Of a stretch of DNA of 64,000 nucleotides, positions 1-8,280 are shown piece after piece. Every line of letters begins with the position of its first letter. Position 1 is the first letter of the stretch. Source of the stretch: Massilia sp. CFBP 13721 (GTDB taxonomy: Bacteria; Pseudomonadota; Gammaproteobacteria; Burkholderiales; Burkholderiaceae_D); contig NZ_JACYUY010000020.1 in NCBI RefSeq assembly GCF_014842025.1, positions 18,618-82,617 on the forward strand, written 5' to 3'. The position numbers were made by a program, and so were the translations under genes. The notes beneath the pieces are model-generated. The model saw only the letters and a program-made list of their open reading frames with translations. It searched no databases and had not been told where the DNA came from.

Positions 1-1
1 C

Positions 2-57
2 ATGCGCCCAAACATTTGTTTAATTCAAAAAAAACAAATGTTTGACCAGAGGCGCAT
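2..57. repeat. Two-tier inverted repeat at window edge
   Basis: A perfect 13-bp inverted repeat (9-21 with 32-44; arm CAAACATTTGTTT) has a 10-bp AT-rich centre. Outside it, ATGCGCC at 2-8 pairs with GGCGCAT at 51-57, leaving a 6-nt bulge on the right. It lies just past the stop codon of the minus-strand regulator at 60-638, so it could be a terminator-like hairpin for that gene. The inner stem is AT-rich, however, which also suits a protein-binding operator. What lies to the left is outside the window. Confidence 0.6.
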
Positions 58-59
58 TC

Positions 60-638
60 TTACCGATGCACCACCACCAACAACGCCTTGGCCTCGGTCT
101 TCCCTGTATTGCGCACCACATGGTCCTGGTCCGCCGGATAGCGCGCCGTCCCGCCGGCTTTCACTTTGCGCTTGGACGTGCCTACCTCCACCTCGAGCGT
201 CCCGTTAATGACGGTCATGTGCTCCCTGGTTCCCGGATCATGCGCCTGCGACGCCAGTTCACCGCCCGGCGCCAGCGTCAGTTCATACCATTCGTACTGA
301 CCGGCCAGTTCCATCGGCCCCAGGATGCGCAGCGTATAGCCGGCGTGCGTGCCGGGCAGGGTCGGGGTCTCGTGGGCATCGAGCACCCGGATCGACTCGA
401 CGTCGCGCGTTTCCGAGGCCAGCAGTTCGCCGATCTGCACGCCCAGCGCGTTGGCGAGACGCCAGGTGATGGCGATGGTAGGATTCGCCTTTTCGCGCTC
501 GATCTGCGACAGCATCGATTTCGACACGCCGGCGATGCGCGACAGGTCTTCCAGCGTGAGGCCGCGCGCCAGGCGCAGGCGCTGCAGGGTGGCGCCGACT
601 TCGGGCGGGGCGTTGTTGGTCGTGACCAGGGTTTTCAT
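60..638 (-). CDS. XRE-family regulator with C-terminal cupin domain
   Basis: A 192-residue transcription factor of the HTH-cupin class. Residues about 16-70 form a Cro/CI-type helix-turn-helix (LTLEDLSRIAGVSKSMLSQI). Residues about 110-190 form a small cupin barrel (EHMTVINGTLEV, then PADQDHVVRNTG), which in this family senses a small ligand, often an amino acid or amine. It is divergent from kbl across 193 bp, and the next three genes degrade threonine and serine. The simplest inference is that it controls that operon and itself. The ATG at 636-638 is the first in frame that leaves a complete HTH. The family call is secure from motifs; the regulon and ligand are inferred from position only. 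Confidence 0.88.
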   Translation of the reverse strand: MKTLVTTNNAPPEVGATLQRLRLARGLTLEDLSRIAGVSKSMLSQIEREKANPTIAITWRLANALGVQIGELLASETRDVESIRVLDAHETPTLPGTHAGYTLRILGPMELAGQYEWYELTLAPGGELASQAHDPGTREHMTVINGTLEVEVGTSKRKVKAGGTARYPADQDHVVRNTGKTEAKALLVVVHR

Positions 639-706
639 CTTCAGGGACGTCTAAGTATTGGAGGAGCGCCGCACCTTGCCAAGTTCAACAGGTCGGCGTA
701 ATATCC

Positions 707-712
707 ATTATA
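707..712 (-). promoter_or_regulatory. Candidate -10 of the XRE-cupin gene
   Basis: On the minus strand this reads TATAAT, a perfect -10 box, about 70 nt upstream of the regulator start. No good -35 is present at 16-18 nt, as expected if an activator or repressor overlaps. The flanking AATAT-N5-ATATT dyad and the AT-rich block 695-740 are the likely shared control region with kbl. Confidence 0.35.
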
Positions 713-831
713 TTGAATTTCAGTTCGAGATACCGAAAAAACGACGCGCTGGCGAATACGTACAGCGACGAAGCCACGGTACAGCATAGTCCAATCGCCG
801 GTCAAGCCGGCATCAACGACGAGGTCATCAC

Positions 832-2040
832 ATGAGCGAGCAAGCCAAAAACAGCTTTTACCGCGGTCTGCAGCAGAACCTGTCCACCCTGCGCGACCAG
901 GGCCTGTTCAAGCCGGAGCGCGTGCTCGCCTCGCGCCAGGGCGCGGTGGTGCAGTCCGAAGACGGCCGCACCCTGATCAACATGTGCGCGAATAACTACC
1001 TCGGCCTGTCGGGCGACCTGGAAACGCAAAAGGCGGCGGAAGAAGCCCTGCAGAAGTACGGCTATGGCCTGTCCTCGGTGCGCTTCATTTGCGGCACCCA
1101 GACCGTACACAAGGAACTCGAACGCAAGCTGTCCGAATTCCTCGGTACCGAAGACACCATCCTGTACGCGGCCGCGTTCGACGCCAATGGCGGCGTGTTC
1201 GAACCGCTGTTCGACGAGAGCGACGCCATCATCTCGGACGCGCTCAACCACGCCTCGATCATCGACGGCATCCGCCTGTGCAAGGCCGCGCGCTACCGCT
1301 ACGCCAACAACGACATGGCCGACCTGGAAGCGCAGCTGCAGGCCGCCACGGCCGCCGGCAAGCGCCACAAGGTGATCGTCACCGACGGCGCCTTTTCGAT
1401 GGACGGCACCATCGCCCAGCTGGATAAAATCTGCGACCTGGCCGACAAGTACGGCGCGCTCACGCTGATCGACGAATCGCACGCCTCCGGCTTCATGGGC
1501 GCGACCGGGCGCGGCACGCACGAACACTGCGGCGTCATGGGCCGCATCGACATCATCACCGGCACACTCGGTAAAGCCCTGGGCGGCGCGATGGGCGGCT
1601 TTACTTCGGGCCGCAAGGAAGTCATCGAAACCCTGCGCCAGAAGTCGCGTCCATACCTGTTCTCGAACACCTTGGCGCCGATGATCGCCGGCGCTTCGCT
1701 GTCGGTGCTGGAGCGGATCTCGAAGTCGACCGAGCTGCGCGACCGCCTGCACGAAAACACCGCCTTCTTCCGCGCCGAGATCGAGCGCATCGGCTTTACC
1801 ATCAAGCCGGGCACGCACCCGGTGGTGCCGGTGATGCTGTTCGACGCGCCGGTGGCGCAGAAATTCGCGGCGCGCATGTTCGAACTGGGCGTGCTGCTGT
1901 CGGGCTTCTTCTATCCGGTGGTGCCGATGGGGCAGGCGCGCGTGCGCGTCCAGCTGTCGGCGGCGCATACCCGCGAACAGCTCGAGACCGTGCTGAAAGC
2001 CTTCGAGCAGGCCGGCCGCGAACTCGGCATTATTAAGTAA
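832..2040 (+). CDS. kbl: 2-amino-3-ketobutyrate CoA ligase (glycine C-acetyltransferase)
   Basis: A PLP enzyme of 402 residues, about the usual family length, that cleaves 2-amino-3-oxobutyrate with CoA into glycine and acetyl-CoA. This is the second step of threonine catabolism. The alpha-oxoamine synthase signatures are clear: NNYLGLSG near residue 55, DEASHASGF-like (DESHASGF) before the PLP site, and TLGKALGG with Schiff-base Lys248. A GAGG ribosome site at 821-824 supports the ATG at 832. It is followed 46 nt later by the threonine dehydrogenase, so the two steps are encoded in reverse pathway order, as in kbl-tdh operons. Control probably comes from the divergent XRE-cupin regulator. 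Confidence 0.96.
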   Translation: MSEQAKNSFYRGLQQNLSTLRDQGLFKPERVLASRQGAVVQSEDGRTLINMCANNYLGLSGDLETQKAAEEALQKYGYGLSSVRFICGTQTVHKELERKLSEFLGTEDTILYAAAFDANGGVFEPLFDESDAIISDALNHASIIDGIRLCKAARYRYANNDMADLEAQLQAATAAGKRHKVIVTDGAFSMDGTIAQLDKICDLADKYGALTLIDESHASGFMGATGRGTHEHCGVMGRIDIITGTLGKALGGAMGGFTSGRKEVIETLRQKSRPYLFSNTLAPMIAGASLSVLERISKSTELRDRLHENTAFFRAEIERIGFTIKPGTHPVVPVMLFDAPVAQKFAARMFELGVLLSGFFYPVVPMGQARVRVQLSAAHTREQLETVLKAFEQAGRELGIIK

Positions 2041-2086
2041 ATAATTAAGAATAATTAATCAATACGGTTTTAGTTTAGGAATACTT

Positions 2087-3043
2087 ATGGAACGCATCCT
2101 CATCATCGGCGCCAATGGCCAGATTGGCAGCGAGCTGGTCTCGGCCTTGGCGGAGCAGCACGGCGCCGCCAACGTCCTCGCCACCGACATCGGCGCCCAC
2201 AACGTGTACGGCGCGGCGCGCTATGCCCAGCTCGACGTGTTGGACAAGGACCGCCTGATGGCGCTGGTCGAGGAAGAGGGTGCGACCCAGGTCTACCAGC
2301 TGGCCGCGCTGCTGTCGGCCACCGGCGAACAGGCGCCGCTGAAAGCCTGGACGCTGAACATGGATGGCTTGCTGAACATCCTGGAAGTGGCGCGCGCGCG
2401 CGGCGAGGCGGGCAAACCCCTGAAGGTGTTCTGGCCATCCTCGATCGCCGCCTTCGGCCCCAACACCCCGGCGGAAAACACTGCGCAGTACACGGTGATG
2501 GACCCGACCACGATCTACGGCATCAGCAAACTGGCCGGCGAGCGCCTGTGCGAGTACTACCACACCAAGTACGGCGTGGACGTGCGCAGCATCCGCTACC
2601 CGGGCATTATCAGTTTTAAATCGCCTCCGGGCGGCGGCACCACCGACTACGCGATCGCGATCTTCCACGCGGCGCTCAAGGGCGAGACCTACGAGTGCTT
2701 CCTCGGTCCCGAGACCACGCTGCCGATGATCTACATGCCGGACGCGATCCGCGCCACGATCGAGCTGATGGACGCACCCGCCGGGAAGGTGGCGATCCGC
2801 TCCTCGTACAACGTCGCCGGCGTCTCGTTCAACCCGCGCGAACTGGCGGGCGCGATCCGCAAGGCCGTGCCGGCATTCGAGATCGCCTACAAGCCGGACA
2901 GCCGCCAGGCGATTGCCGATACCTGGCCGAAGAGCCTGGACGACAGCCGCGCGACCTCCGACTGGGGCTGGAAAGCCACGGTCGGTATCGAAGAGATGGT
3001 GGCCAGCATGCTCGAGAATATCGACGTCGGCGCCACTGCTTAA
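2087..3043 (+). CDS. NAD-dependent L-threonine 3-dehydrogenase, SDR/epimerase type
   Basis: A 318-residue extended short-chain dehydrogenase. The N-terminal Rossmann motif is GANGQIGSE (GxxGxxG) at about residues 8-16, and the catalytic pair is Tyr144-x3-Lys148 (YGISK). It is unrelated to the zinc-dependent Tdh of E. coli. The SDR-type threonine dehydrogenases known from Cupriavidus and Flavobacterium have this architecture and length. The enzyme oxidises threonine to 2-amino-3-oxobutyrate, the substrate of Kbl encoded just upstream. The start ATG is preceded by AGGAA about 6 nt upstream. The SDR fold is certain; the threonine specificity rests on adjacency to kbl and overall family resemblance. 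Confidence 0.88.
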   Translation: MERILIIGANGQIGSELVSALAEQHGAANVLATDIGAHNVYGAARYAQLDVLDKDRLMALVEEEGATQVYQLAALLSATGEQAPLKAWTLNMDGLLNILEVARARGEAGKPLKVFWPSSIAAFGPNTPAENTAQYTVMDPTTIYGISKLAGERLCEYYHTKYGVDVRSIRYPGIISFKSPPGGGTTDYAIAIFHAALKGETYECFLGPETTLPMIYMPDAIRATIELMDAPAGKVAIRSSYNVAGVSFNPRELAGAIRKAVPAFEIAYKPDSRQAIADTWPKSLDDSRATSDWGWKATVGIEEMVASMLENIDVGATA

Positions 3044-3081
3044 CTAAATAAAATAATAATAATCACGGAGATAGTCCAGAC

Positions 3082-4467
3082 ATGGATATGAGCGTTTTCG
3101 ATCTGTTCAAGATCGGTATCGGCCCTTCGAGTTCGCACACCGTCGGGCCGATGGTGGCGGCGCGCCGCTTCCTGCTCGAATGCGGGCCGCTGATTGATGC
3201 GGTCGGCGTCGAGGCCCATTTGTACGGGTCGCTGGCGCTGACCGGCGTCGGCCACGCCACCGACAAGGCGGTCATCCTTGGCCTGATGGGCGAGACCCCG
3301 CAAGACATCGATCCGGACACGGTCGAGGACAAGCTGGCCGAAGCGGAACTCGACGGCGTGCTGCGCCTGCTGGGGACGAAAGAAGTGCCGTTCTCGATGC
3401 GAACAGGTCTGGTCTGGCACAAGCAATCGACCCTGCCCGAGCACCCGAACGGCATGCGCTTCGTGCTGCAGCTGAAGGACGGCAGCGTCATCGAACGCAT
3501 CTTTTATTCGGTCGGCGGCGGCTTCATCACCGCCGCCGGCGAAGCGCAGCGTCCGGTGGAGCCGAGCGGCGTACAGGTGCCATTCCCGTTCGGGACGATG
3601 GCCGAGTTGCTGGAACACGGCCGCGCGCACGGTCTGTCGATCCCGCACATGCTGCGTGCGAACGAATTGGTGCGCATGAGCGAAGCGGAACTCGACGCCG
3701 GCCTGGACCGCATCTGGACCACCATGCGCGACTGTATCGACCACGGCCTGGTCACGCACGGCCAGCTGCCGGGTGGCCTCAACGTCAAGCGCCGCGCCGC
3801 CACGCTGTGGAAGCAGGCGCACTGCGTCGAGGGCAAGCGCGTCAACGAACTGCCGCACGATGCGACCCACCAGGTGACGTTGTACGCGATGGCGGTCAAC
3901 GAGGAAAACGCCGCCGGCGGGCGCGTGGTGACGGCGCCGACCAACGGCGCGGCCGGCATCATTCCGGCGGTGCTGCGCTACTACGCCGAGGACTGCCGTC
4001 CGACGGATGCGGTGAAGGGCATCCGCGACTTCCTGCTGACTTCCGCCGCAATCGGCATGCTGTGCAAGAAGAACGCCTCGATCTCGGGCGCCGAAGTCGG
4101 CTGCCAGGGCGAGGTCGGCGTCGCCTGCGCGATGGCGGCGGCGGGCCTGGTGGCGGCATTGGGCGGCTCCAACGAACGCATCGAGAACGCCGCCGAAATC
4201 GGCATCGAACACCACCTCGGCATGACCTGCGACCCGATCGGCGGCCTGGTGCAGATTCCCTGCATCGAGCGCAACGGCATGGGGGCGATCAAGGCGATCA
4301 CCGCCGCTTCGCTGGCGTTGAAAGGCGACGGCACCCATTTCGTCAGTCTCGACAACGTGATCGAGACGATGCGCCAGACCGGGGCGGACATGCAGGTGAA
4401 GTACAAGGAGACCTCGCTCGGTGGCTTGGCGATTCATGTGGTGACGGTGAATCACGCGGCTTGTTGA
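3082..4467 (+). CDS. sdaA: L-serine ammonia-lyase, iron-sulfur type, single chain
   Basis: A 461-residue L-serine dehydratase converting serine to pyruvate and ammonia. The N-terminal beta domain begins with the hallmark GIGPSSSHTVGPM (about residues 13-25). The C-terminal alpha domain carries Cys341, Cys383 and Cys394, whose spacing (42 and 11 residues) matches the [4Fe-4S] ligands described for the Legionella enzyme. It starts 38 nt after the threonine dehydrogenase, with ACGGAG as ribosome site, so it is probably in the same transcript. Together the three enzymes would send threonine to glycine and acetyl-CoA, and serine to pyruvate. Glycine-serine interconversion by GlyA is not encoded here. 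An in-frame ATG two codons later (3088) is an alternative start. Confidence 0.96.
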   Translation: MDMSVFDLFKIGIGPSSSHTVGPMVAARRFLLECGPLIDAVGVEAHLYGSLALTGVGHATDKAVILGLMGETPQDIDPDTVEDKLAEAELDGVLRLLGTKEVPFSMRTGLVWHKQSTLPEHPNGMRFVLQLKDGSVIERIFYSVGGGFITAAGEAQRPVEPSGVQVPFPFGTMAELLEHGRAHGLSIPHMLRANELVRMSEAELDAGLDRIWTTMRDCIDHGLVTHGQLPGGLNVKRRAATLWKQAHCVEGKRVNELPHDATHQVTLYAMAVNEENAAGGRVVTAPTNGAAGIIPAVLRYYAEDCRPTDAVKGIRDFLLTSAAIGMLCKKNASISGAEVGCQGEVGVACAMAAAGLVAALGGSNERIENAAEIGIEHHLGMTCDPIGGLVQIPCIERNGMGAIKAITAASLALKGDGTHFVSLDNVIETMRQTGADMQVKYKETSLGGLAIHVVTVNHAAC

Positions 4468-4524
4468 CCGGTTTTCCAGCGCTCCTGATGTAAATCGGCG
4501 TTGTGGTATTCGACCGCACGCACC

Positions 4525-4848
4525 GGCGGGCATGCCCGCCTTACGTGCGCGTCCACGTCGAAAAATGGCGCCCGGACGAGCCATGCCCGCCACGATGTTT
4601 GTCGAGACCGCGGTGCACCGAAAACTGGCCCCCGGACGCCGCCATGCTCGCCACGATGTTTGTCGAGACCGTCGTGCACCGTAGGGCGGGCATGCCCGCC
4701 TTACATGCGCGTCCACGTCGAAAAATGGCCCCCGGACGACGCCATGCCCGCCACGATGTTTGTCGAGACCGCGGTGCACCGTAGGGCGGGCATGCCCGCG
4801 TGACGGACCCGTGCAAATCGAACATTGGCGCCCGGCCGACGCCATCCA
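4525..4848. repeat. GTAG-foot REP array (stem GCGGGCATGCCCGC) with tandem spacers
   Basis: Most of the 457-bp gap between sdaA and thrC is repeat. Palindrome cores GGCGGGCATGCCCGCC or near copies sit at 4525-4540, 4685-4700 and 4785-4799, with feet GTAGG or its inverse CTTAC. Between them a spacer containing CGCCACGATGTTTGTCGAGA recurs, with its GCCATG start at 4580, 4641 and 4741; the last partial copy (4803-4848) lacks the palindrome. A conserved GTGCACC precedes each GTAGG foot. There is no convincing ORF. The same palindrome recurs at 22357-22441 and 29052-29071. Confidence 0.9.
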
Positions 4849-4882
4849 AACCCGTCCGCACACAGGATTCTCCGCCTCGCAC

Positions 4883-4888
4883 TATAAT
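4883..4888 (+). promoter_or_regulatory. Candidate -10 of thrC
   Basis: A perfect TATAAT lies 37 nt before the thrC ATG, immediately after the repeat array. No clear -35 is seen at 17 nt. It suggests that thrC is transcribed independently of sdaA. Confidence 0.4.
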
Positions 4889-4924
4889 AAAAGATCAACG
4901 CGAGCCAACCGGATCATCCAAAAC

Positions 4925-6400
4925 ATGCAATACGTGTCTACCCGCGCGACCAGCGCCTCCGCTTCCCGCAATCCCGAGACCTTCGCTTCCATCCTGCTCG
5001 GCGGCCTCGCCCCCGACGGCGGCCTGTTCCTGCCGGCCGAGTATCCGCAGGTGACGGGCGAGGAGCTCAATGCCTGGCGCACGCTCTCGTACGCCGAACT
5101 GGCCTACGAAGTCCTGCGCAAATTCGCGACCGACATCCCGGATGCCGACCTGAAGGCGCTCACCGCCAGGACCTATACGCCTGCGGTCTACCGCAATGCG
5201 CGCGCCGGCGAATCGGCGGCCGAGATCACGCCGCTGCGCACGCTGGAAGAGGAAGGTGGCCGCAAGCTCGTGCTGCAAGCCCTGTCGAACGGCCCCACGC
5301 TCGCTTTTAAAGACATGGCGATGCAATTGCTCGGCAACCTGTTCGAATACGCGCTGGCGAAGAACGACGATGAACTCAACATCTTCGGCGCCACCTCGGG
5401 CGACACCGGCAGCGCCGCCGAATACGCGATGCGCGGCAAGCGCGGCGTGCGCGTGTTCATGCTCTCCCCGAACGGCAAGATGAGCGCCTTCCAGACCGCG
5501 CAGATGTTCAGCCTGCAGGACCCGAACATCGTCAACATCGCCGTCGAAGGCGTGTTCGACGACTGCCAGGACATGGTCAAGGCGGTGTCGAACGACCTGT
5601 CGTTCAAGGCGCGCCACAAGATCGGCACCGTCAACTCGATCAACTGGGCGCGCGTGGTGGCGCAGGTGGTCTACTACTTCCGCGGCTACCTCGCGGCCAC
5701 TACCAGCAACGAGCAGAAGGTGTCGTTCACCGTCCCGTCGGGGAACTTCGGCAACGTCTGCGCCGGCCATATCGCGCGCATGATGGGCCTGCCGATCGAC
5801 AAGCTGGTGGTCGCCACCAACGAGAACGACGTGCTCGACGAATTCTTCCGCAGTGGCGTCTACCGCGTGCGCAAGTCCAGCGAGACCTTCCACACCAGCA
5901 GCCCGTCGATGGACATCTCCAAGGCCTCGAACTTCGAGCGCTTCGTCTACGACCTGGTCGGGCGCGACAGCGAGCGCACCCATGCGCTGTTCCGCAAGGT
6001 CGAGACCCACGGCGGCTTCGACCTGTCCGGCGGCCCGGGCGCCGACGGCGACGAATTCAAGCGCGTCGGCGAATACGGTTTCGTCTCCGGCAAGTCGACG
6101 CACGCCGACCGCCTGGCGACGATCCGCATGATGGCCGACGACTACGGCATCACCATCGACACCCACACCGCCGACGGCATCAAGGTCGCGCGCGAGCACA
6201 TGACGCCGGGCGTGCCGATGATCGTGCTGGAGACCGCGCTGGCCGCGAAGTTCAACGAGACCATCCTCGAAGCGCTGGGTGCCGACGCCGAACGTCCGGC
6301 CGGCTTCGAGGACATCGAGTCGCTGCCGCAGAAGTTCGTCCTGATGCGCCCGAACGTCGACGAGATGAAGACCTTCATCGCCGCGCACACGGGACTGTGA
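4925..6400 (+). CDS. thrC: Threonine synthase
   Basis: A 491-residue fold-type II PLP enzyme that converts O-phosphohomoserine to threonine. The PLP motif LAFKDMAMQ contains Lys129, and GATSGDTGSAA is the phosphate-binding loop. The length suits the long bacterial/yeast class. The reading frame is open upstream to 4760, but only because it runs through the repeat array. The ATG at 4925 (MQYVSTRA) gives the normal N-terminus and lies behind a TATAAT box. moeA begins 2 nt after the stop. In most Burkholderiales hom precedes thrC; here sdaA and repeats stand there instead, so biosynthesis and catabolism of threonine are neighbours. Confidence 0.97.
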   Translation: MQYVSTRATSASASRNPETFASILLGGLAPDGGLFLPAEYPQVTGEELNAWRTLSYAELAYEVLRKFATDIPDADLKALTARTYTPAVYRNARAGESAAEITPLRTLEEEGGRKLVLQALSNGPTLAFKDMAMQLLGNLFEYALAKNDDELNIFGATSGDTGSAAEYAMRGKRGVRVFMLSPNGKMSAFQTAQMFSLQDPNIVNIAVEGVFDDCQDMVKAVSNDLSFKARHKIGTVNSINWARVVAQVVYYFRGYLAATTSNEQKVSFTVPSGNFGNVCAGHIARMMGLPIDKLVVATNENDVLDEFFRSGVYRVRKSSETFHTSSPSMDISKASNFERFVYDLVGRDSERTHALFRKVETHGGFDLSGGPGADGDEFKRVGEYGFVSGKSTHADRLATIRMMADDYGITIDTHTADGIKVAREHMTPGVPMIVLETALAAKFNETILEALGADAERPAGFEDIESLPQKFVLMRPNVDEMKTFIAAHTGL

Positions 6401-6402
6401 TC

Positions 6403-7674
6403 ATGACGACTGCCAACGAGAAGCCGGCGCCGCGCCCGCTGCTGACGGTGCGCGAAGCGCTCGACACGCTGTTGCAGGCTGCGCGTCCGGTCCAGGAGAT
6501 CGAACAGGTGGCGACGCTGGACGCCAACGGCCGCGTGCTGGCGCGCGACCAGGCGTCGACCATCGACGTGCCCTCGGCCGACAATACCTCGATGGATGGC
6601 TACGCCGTGCGCGCCGCCGATTGCGTAAACGGCGGCGCGGTGCTGCGCGTGGCCCAGCGCATTCCGGCCGGCCAGGTCGGCGCGGCGCTCGAACCCGGCA
6701 CGGCGGCGCGCATCTTCACCGGCGCCATGATCCCGGCCGGCGCCGACGCGGTCGTGATGCAGGAGCAGTGCGAAGTCGGGAACAATGCGGCCGGCGAGAT
6801 GGTCACCATCCGCCACACGCCAGTCAGCGGCGAATGGATCCGCCGCACCGGCGAGGACATCGCGGCCGGCGCCACCATCCTGGCAGCGGGCACGCGCCTG
6901 CGCAGCCAGGAACTCGGCCTGGCGGCCTCCGTCGGGCTGGCCAGCCTGCCGGTACGGCGGCGCCTGCGCGTGGCCGTGTTCTTTACCGGCGACGAGCTGA
7001 CCATGCCGGGCGAAGCGCCGGGCGGGGTGCTGGCGCCGGGCGCGATCTACAACTCGAACCGGTTTACGCTGCGCGCGCTGCTGGAGAATTTCGGCTGCGT
7101 GGTCAACGATTTCGGCATCGTGCCCGATACGCTCGACGCCACGCGCGCCACCTTGCGCGAAGCGGCGCGCGAGAACGACCTGATCATCACTTCGGGCGGC
7201 GTCTCGGTGGGCGAGGAAGACCACATCAAGCCGGCGGTGGAGGCCGAAGGACGGCTGAACATGTGGCAGATCGCCGTTAAGCCGGGCAAGCCGCTGGCCT
7301 TTGGCGAGGTGCGCAAGGAAGGCACGGATACGGCGTTCTTCCTCGGGCTGCCGGGCAATCCCGTCTCGAGCTTCGTCACCTTCCTGCTGTTCGTGCGCCC
7401 CTTCATCCTGCGCCTGCAGGGCGTGACCGGTCCGGTCGAGCCGCGCGCCTGGATGCTGCGCGCCGACTTCAGGCTGCCCAAGGCCGACCGCCGCAATGAA
7501 TTCCTGCGTGCGCGCGTGAACGCCGGCGGCGGCCTCGACCTGTTCCCGAACCAGGGTTCCGGCGTGCTCACCTCCACCGTCTGGGGCGACGGCCTGATCG
7601 ACAACCCGCCGGGACGCATCATCAACGAAGGCGATATCGTGCGCTTCATCCCGTTCGCCGAACTCCAGCACTGA
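6403..7674 (+). CDS. moeA: Molybdopterin molybdenumtransferase
   Basis: A 423-residue MoeA that inserts molybdate into adenylylated molybdopterin, the last step of Moco synthesis. The N-terminal MoeA domain contains PSADNTSMDGYAVR (about residue 50). The MoCF-like domain has TSGGVSVGEEDH and LPGNPVSS, and a beta-barrel domain IV closes the protein. The ATG at 6403 lies 2 nt after the thrC stop. An in-frame GTG at 6397 overlapping that stop would add two residues and cannot be excluded, since neither has a strong ribosome site; translational coupling with thrC is likely. moaD follows 4 nt downstream. Confidence 0.95.
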   Translation: MTTANEKPAPRPLLTVREALDTLLQAARPVQEIEQVATLDANGRVLARDQASTIDVPSADNTSMDGYAVRAADCVNGGAVLRVAQRIPAGQVGAALEPGTAARIFTGAMIPAGADAVVMQEQCEVGNNAAGEMVTIRHTPVSGEWIRRTGEDIAAGATILAAGTRLRSQELGLAASVGLASLPVRRRLRVAVFFTGDELTMPGEAPGGVLAPGAIYNSNRFTLRALLENFGCVVNDFGIVPDTLDATRATLREAARENDLIITSGGVSVGEEDHIKPAVEAEGRLNMWQIAVKPGKPLAFGEVRKEGTDTAFFLGLPGNPVSSFVTFLLFVRPFILRLQGVTGPVEPRAWMLRADFRLPKADRRNEFLRARVNAGGGLDLFPNQGSGVLTSTVWGDGLIDNPPGRIINEGDIVRFIPFAELQH

Positions 7675-7678
7675 CCCC

Positions 7679-7936
7679 ATGCACATCGAACTGAAATTTT
7701 TTGCGTCCGTGCGCGAAGCCCTTGGGCTTGCGAGCGAACGGATCGAGCTCCCTTCGGAAGTAACGACCGTGGGCGGCGTACGTGCCTGCCTGGTCGCCCG
7801 CGGCGGCGCGTGGGAAGCGGCGCTCGGCCAGGACCGTGCGCTGCGCATGGCGTTCAATCACGTCATGTGTGGGCCTGAGACTGAGGTGAAAGAGGGTGGG
7901 GAAGTGGCGTTCTTCCCGCCGGTGACCGGTGGGTAG
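7679..7936 (+). CDS. moaD: Molybdopterin synthase small subunit
   Basis: An 85-residue ubiquitin-like sulfur carrier ending in Gly-Gly (VTGG-stop), the terminus that becomes a thiocarboxylate. The core FASVREALGL and the AFFPPVTGG end are typical of MoaD. It starts 4 nt after the moeA stop. The large subunit gene moaE, which usually follows in Burkholderiales, is absent; a 331-bp repeat element begins 13 nt after the stop. MoaE must be encoded elsewhere for a working synthase. Confidence 0.93.
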   Translation: MHIELKFFASVREALGLASERIELPSEVTTVGGVRACLVARGGAWEAALGQDRALRMAFNHVMCGPETEVKEGGEVAFFPPVTGG

Positions 7937-7948
7937 CAGCCCCGAACG

Positions 7949-8279
7949 AAAAGGGCGGCGCGCGCCGTGATGCCGTTCAGTTAAGCGGACGCGAATCGTC
8001 TCCCTGCTGCGCCTAGCCGCAGCGCTCGCGTTTCGATAATCGTAGGGTGGACTCCCGAGTCCACGGTCGTGCGCCGTTACACTCCTCCACGCTGGAAGAA
8101 GCGCGTATGTTCGCGCTCCCAGGCGATGTGGTGCATCTCGATTGGCATAAAAAAGGGCCGTGGACTCGGGAGTCCCCCTACATATCGCGCAACTCGCATT
8201 TCACGACAACGGGTGGTCCTAGCTGAAATGCGCCACAATCCGCTTAACTAAACAGCATTACGGCGCAAGCCGCGCTTTT
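7949..8279. mobile_element. Candidate MITE-like element with 41-bp terminal inverted repeats
   Basis: Positions 7949-7989 and 8239-8279 are inverted copies, 35 of 41 bases identical, sharing the core AGTTAAGCGGA. They enclose 249 bp with no convincing ORF. Nested inside is a second inverted repeat (8042-8066 with 8158-8181). Each terminal repeat carries a terminator-like hairpin next to its outer edge. On the plus strand this is CGGC-GCAA-GCCG at 8261-8272 then seven T at 8276-8282. On the minus strand it is the palindrome at 7956-7967 followed by CCCTTTT. Transcripts of moaD and of the convergent dctP would therefore each stop at the far side. No target-site duplication was seen. Confidence 0.6.
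8042..8181. repeat. GTAG-foot REP pair (stem GTGGACTC/GAGTCCAC)
   Basis: An inverted pair: 8042-8066 and 8158-8181 match except for one deleted T. Each unit is GTAGGG, a GTGGACTC-CC-GAGTCCAC hairpin and a trailing GG. It sits inside the MITE-like element, so the two repeat types are nested. Confidence 0.8.
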
Positions 8280-8280
8280 T

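Noticed and set aside
4525..4848. CRISPR-like array
   Set aside because: Repeats are internally palindromic REP units, spacers are themselves repeated rather than unique, spacing is irregular and no cas genes exist.
4501..4882. Several ORFs across the repeats before thrC, and an upstream extension of thrC to 4760
   Set aside because: They consist of repeat units read in several frames, have no ribosome sites and no family match; thrC has a good start at 4925.
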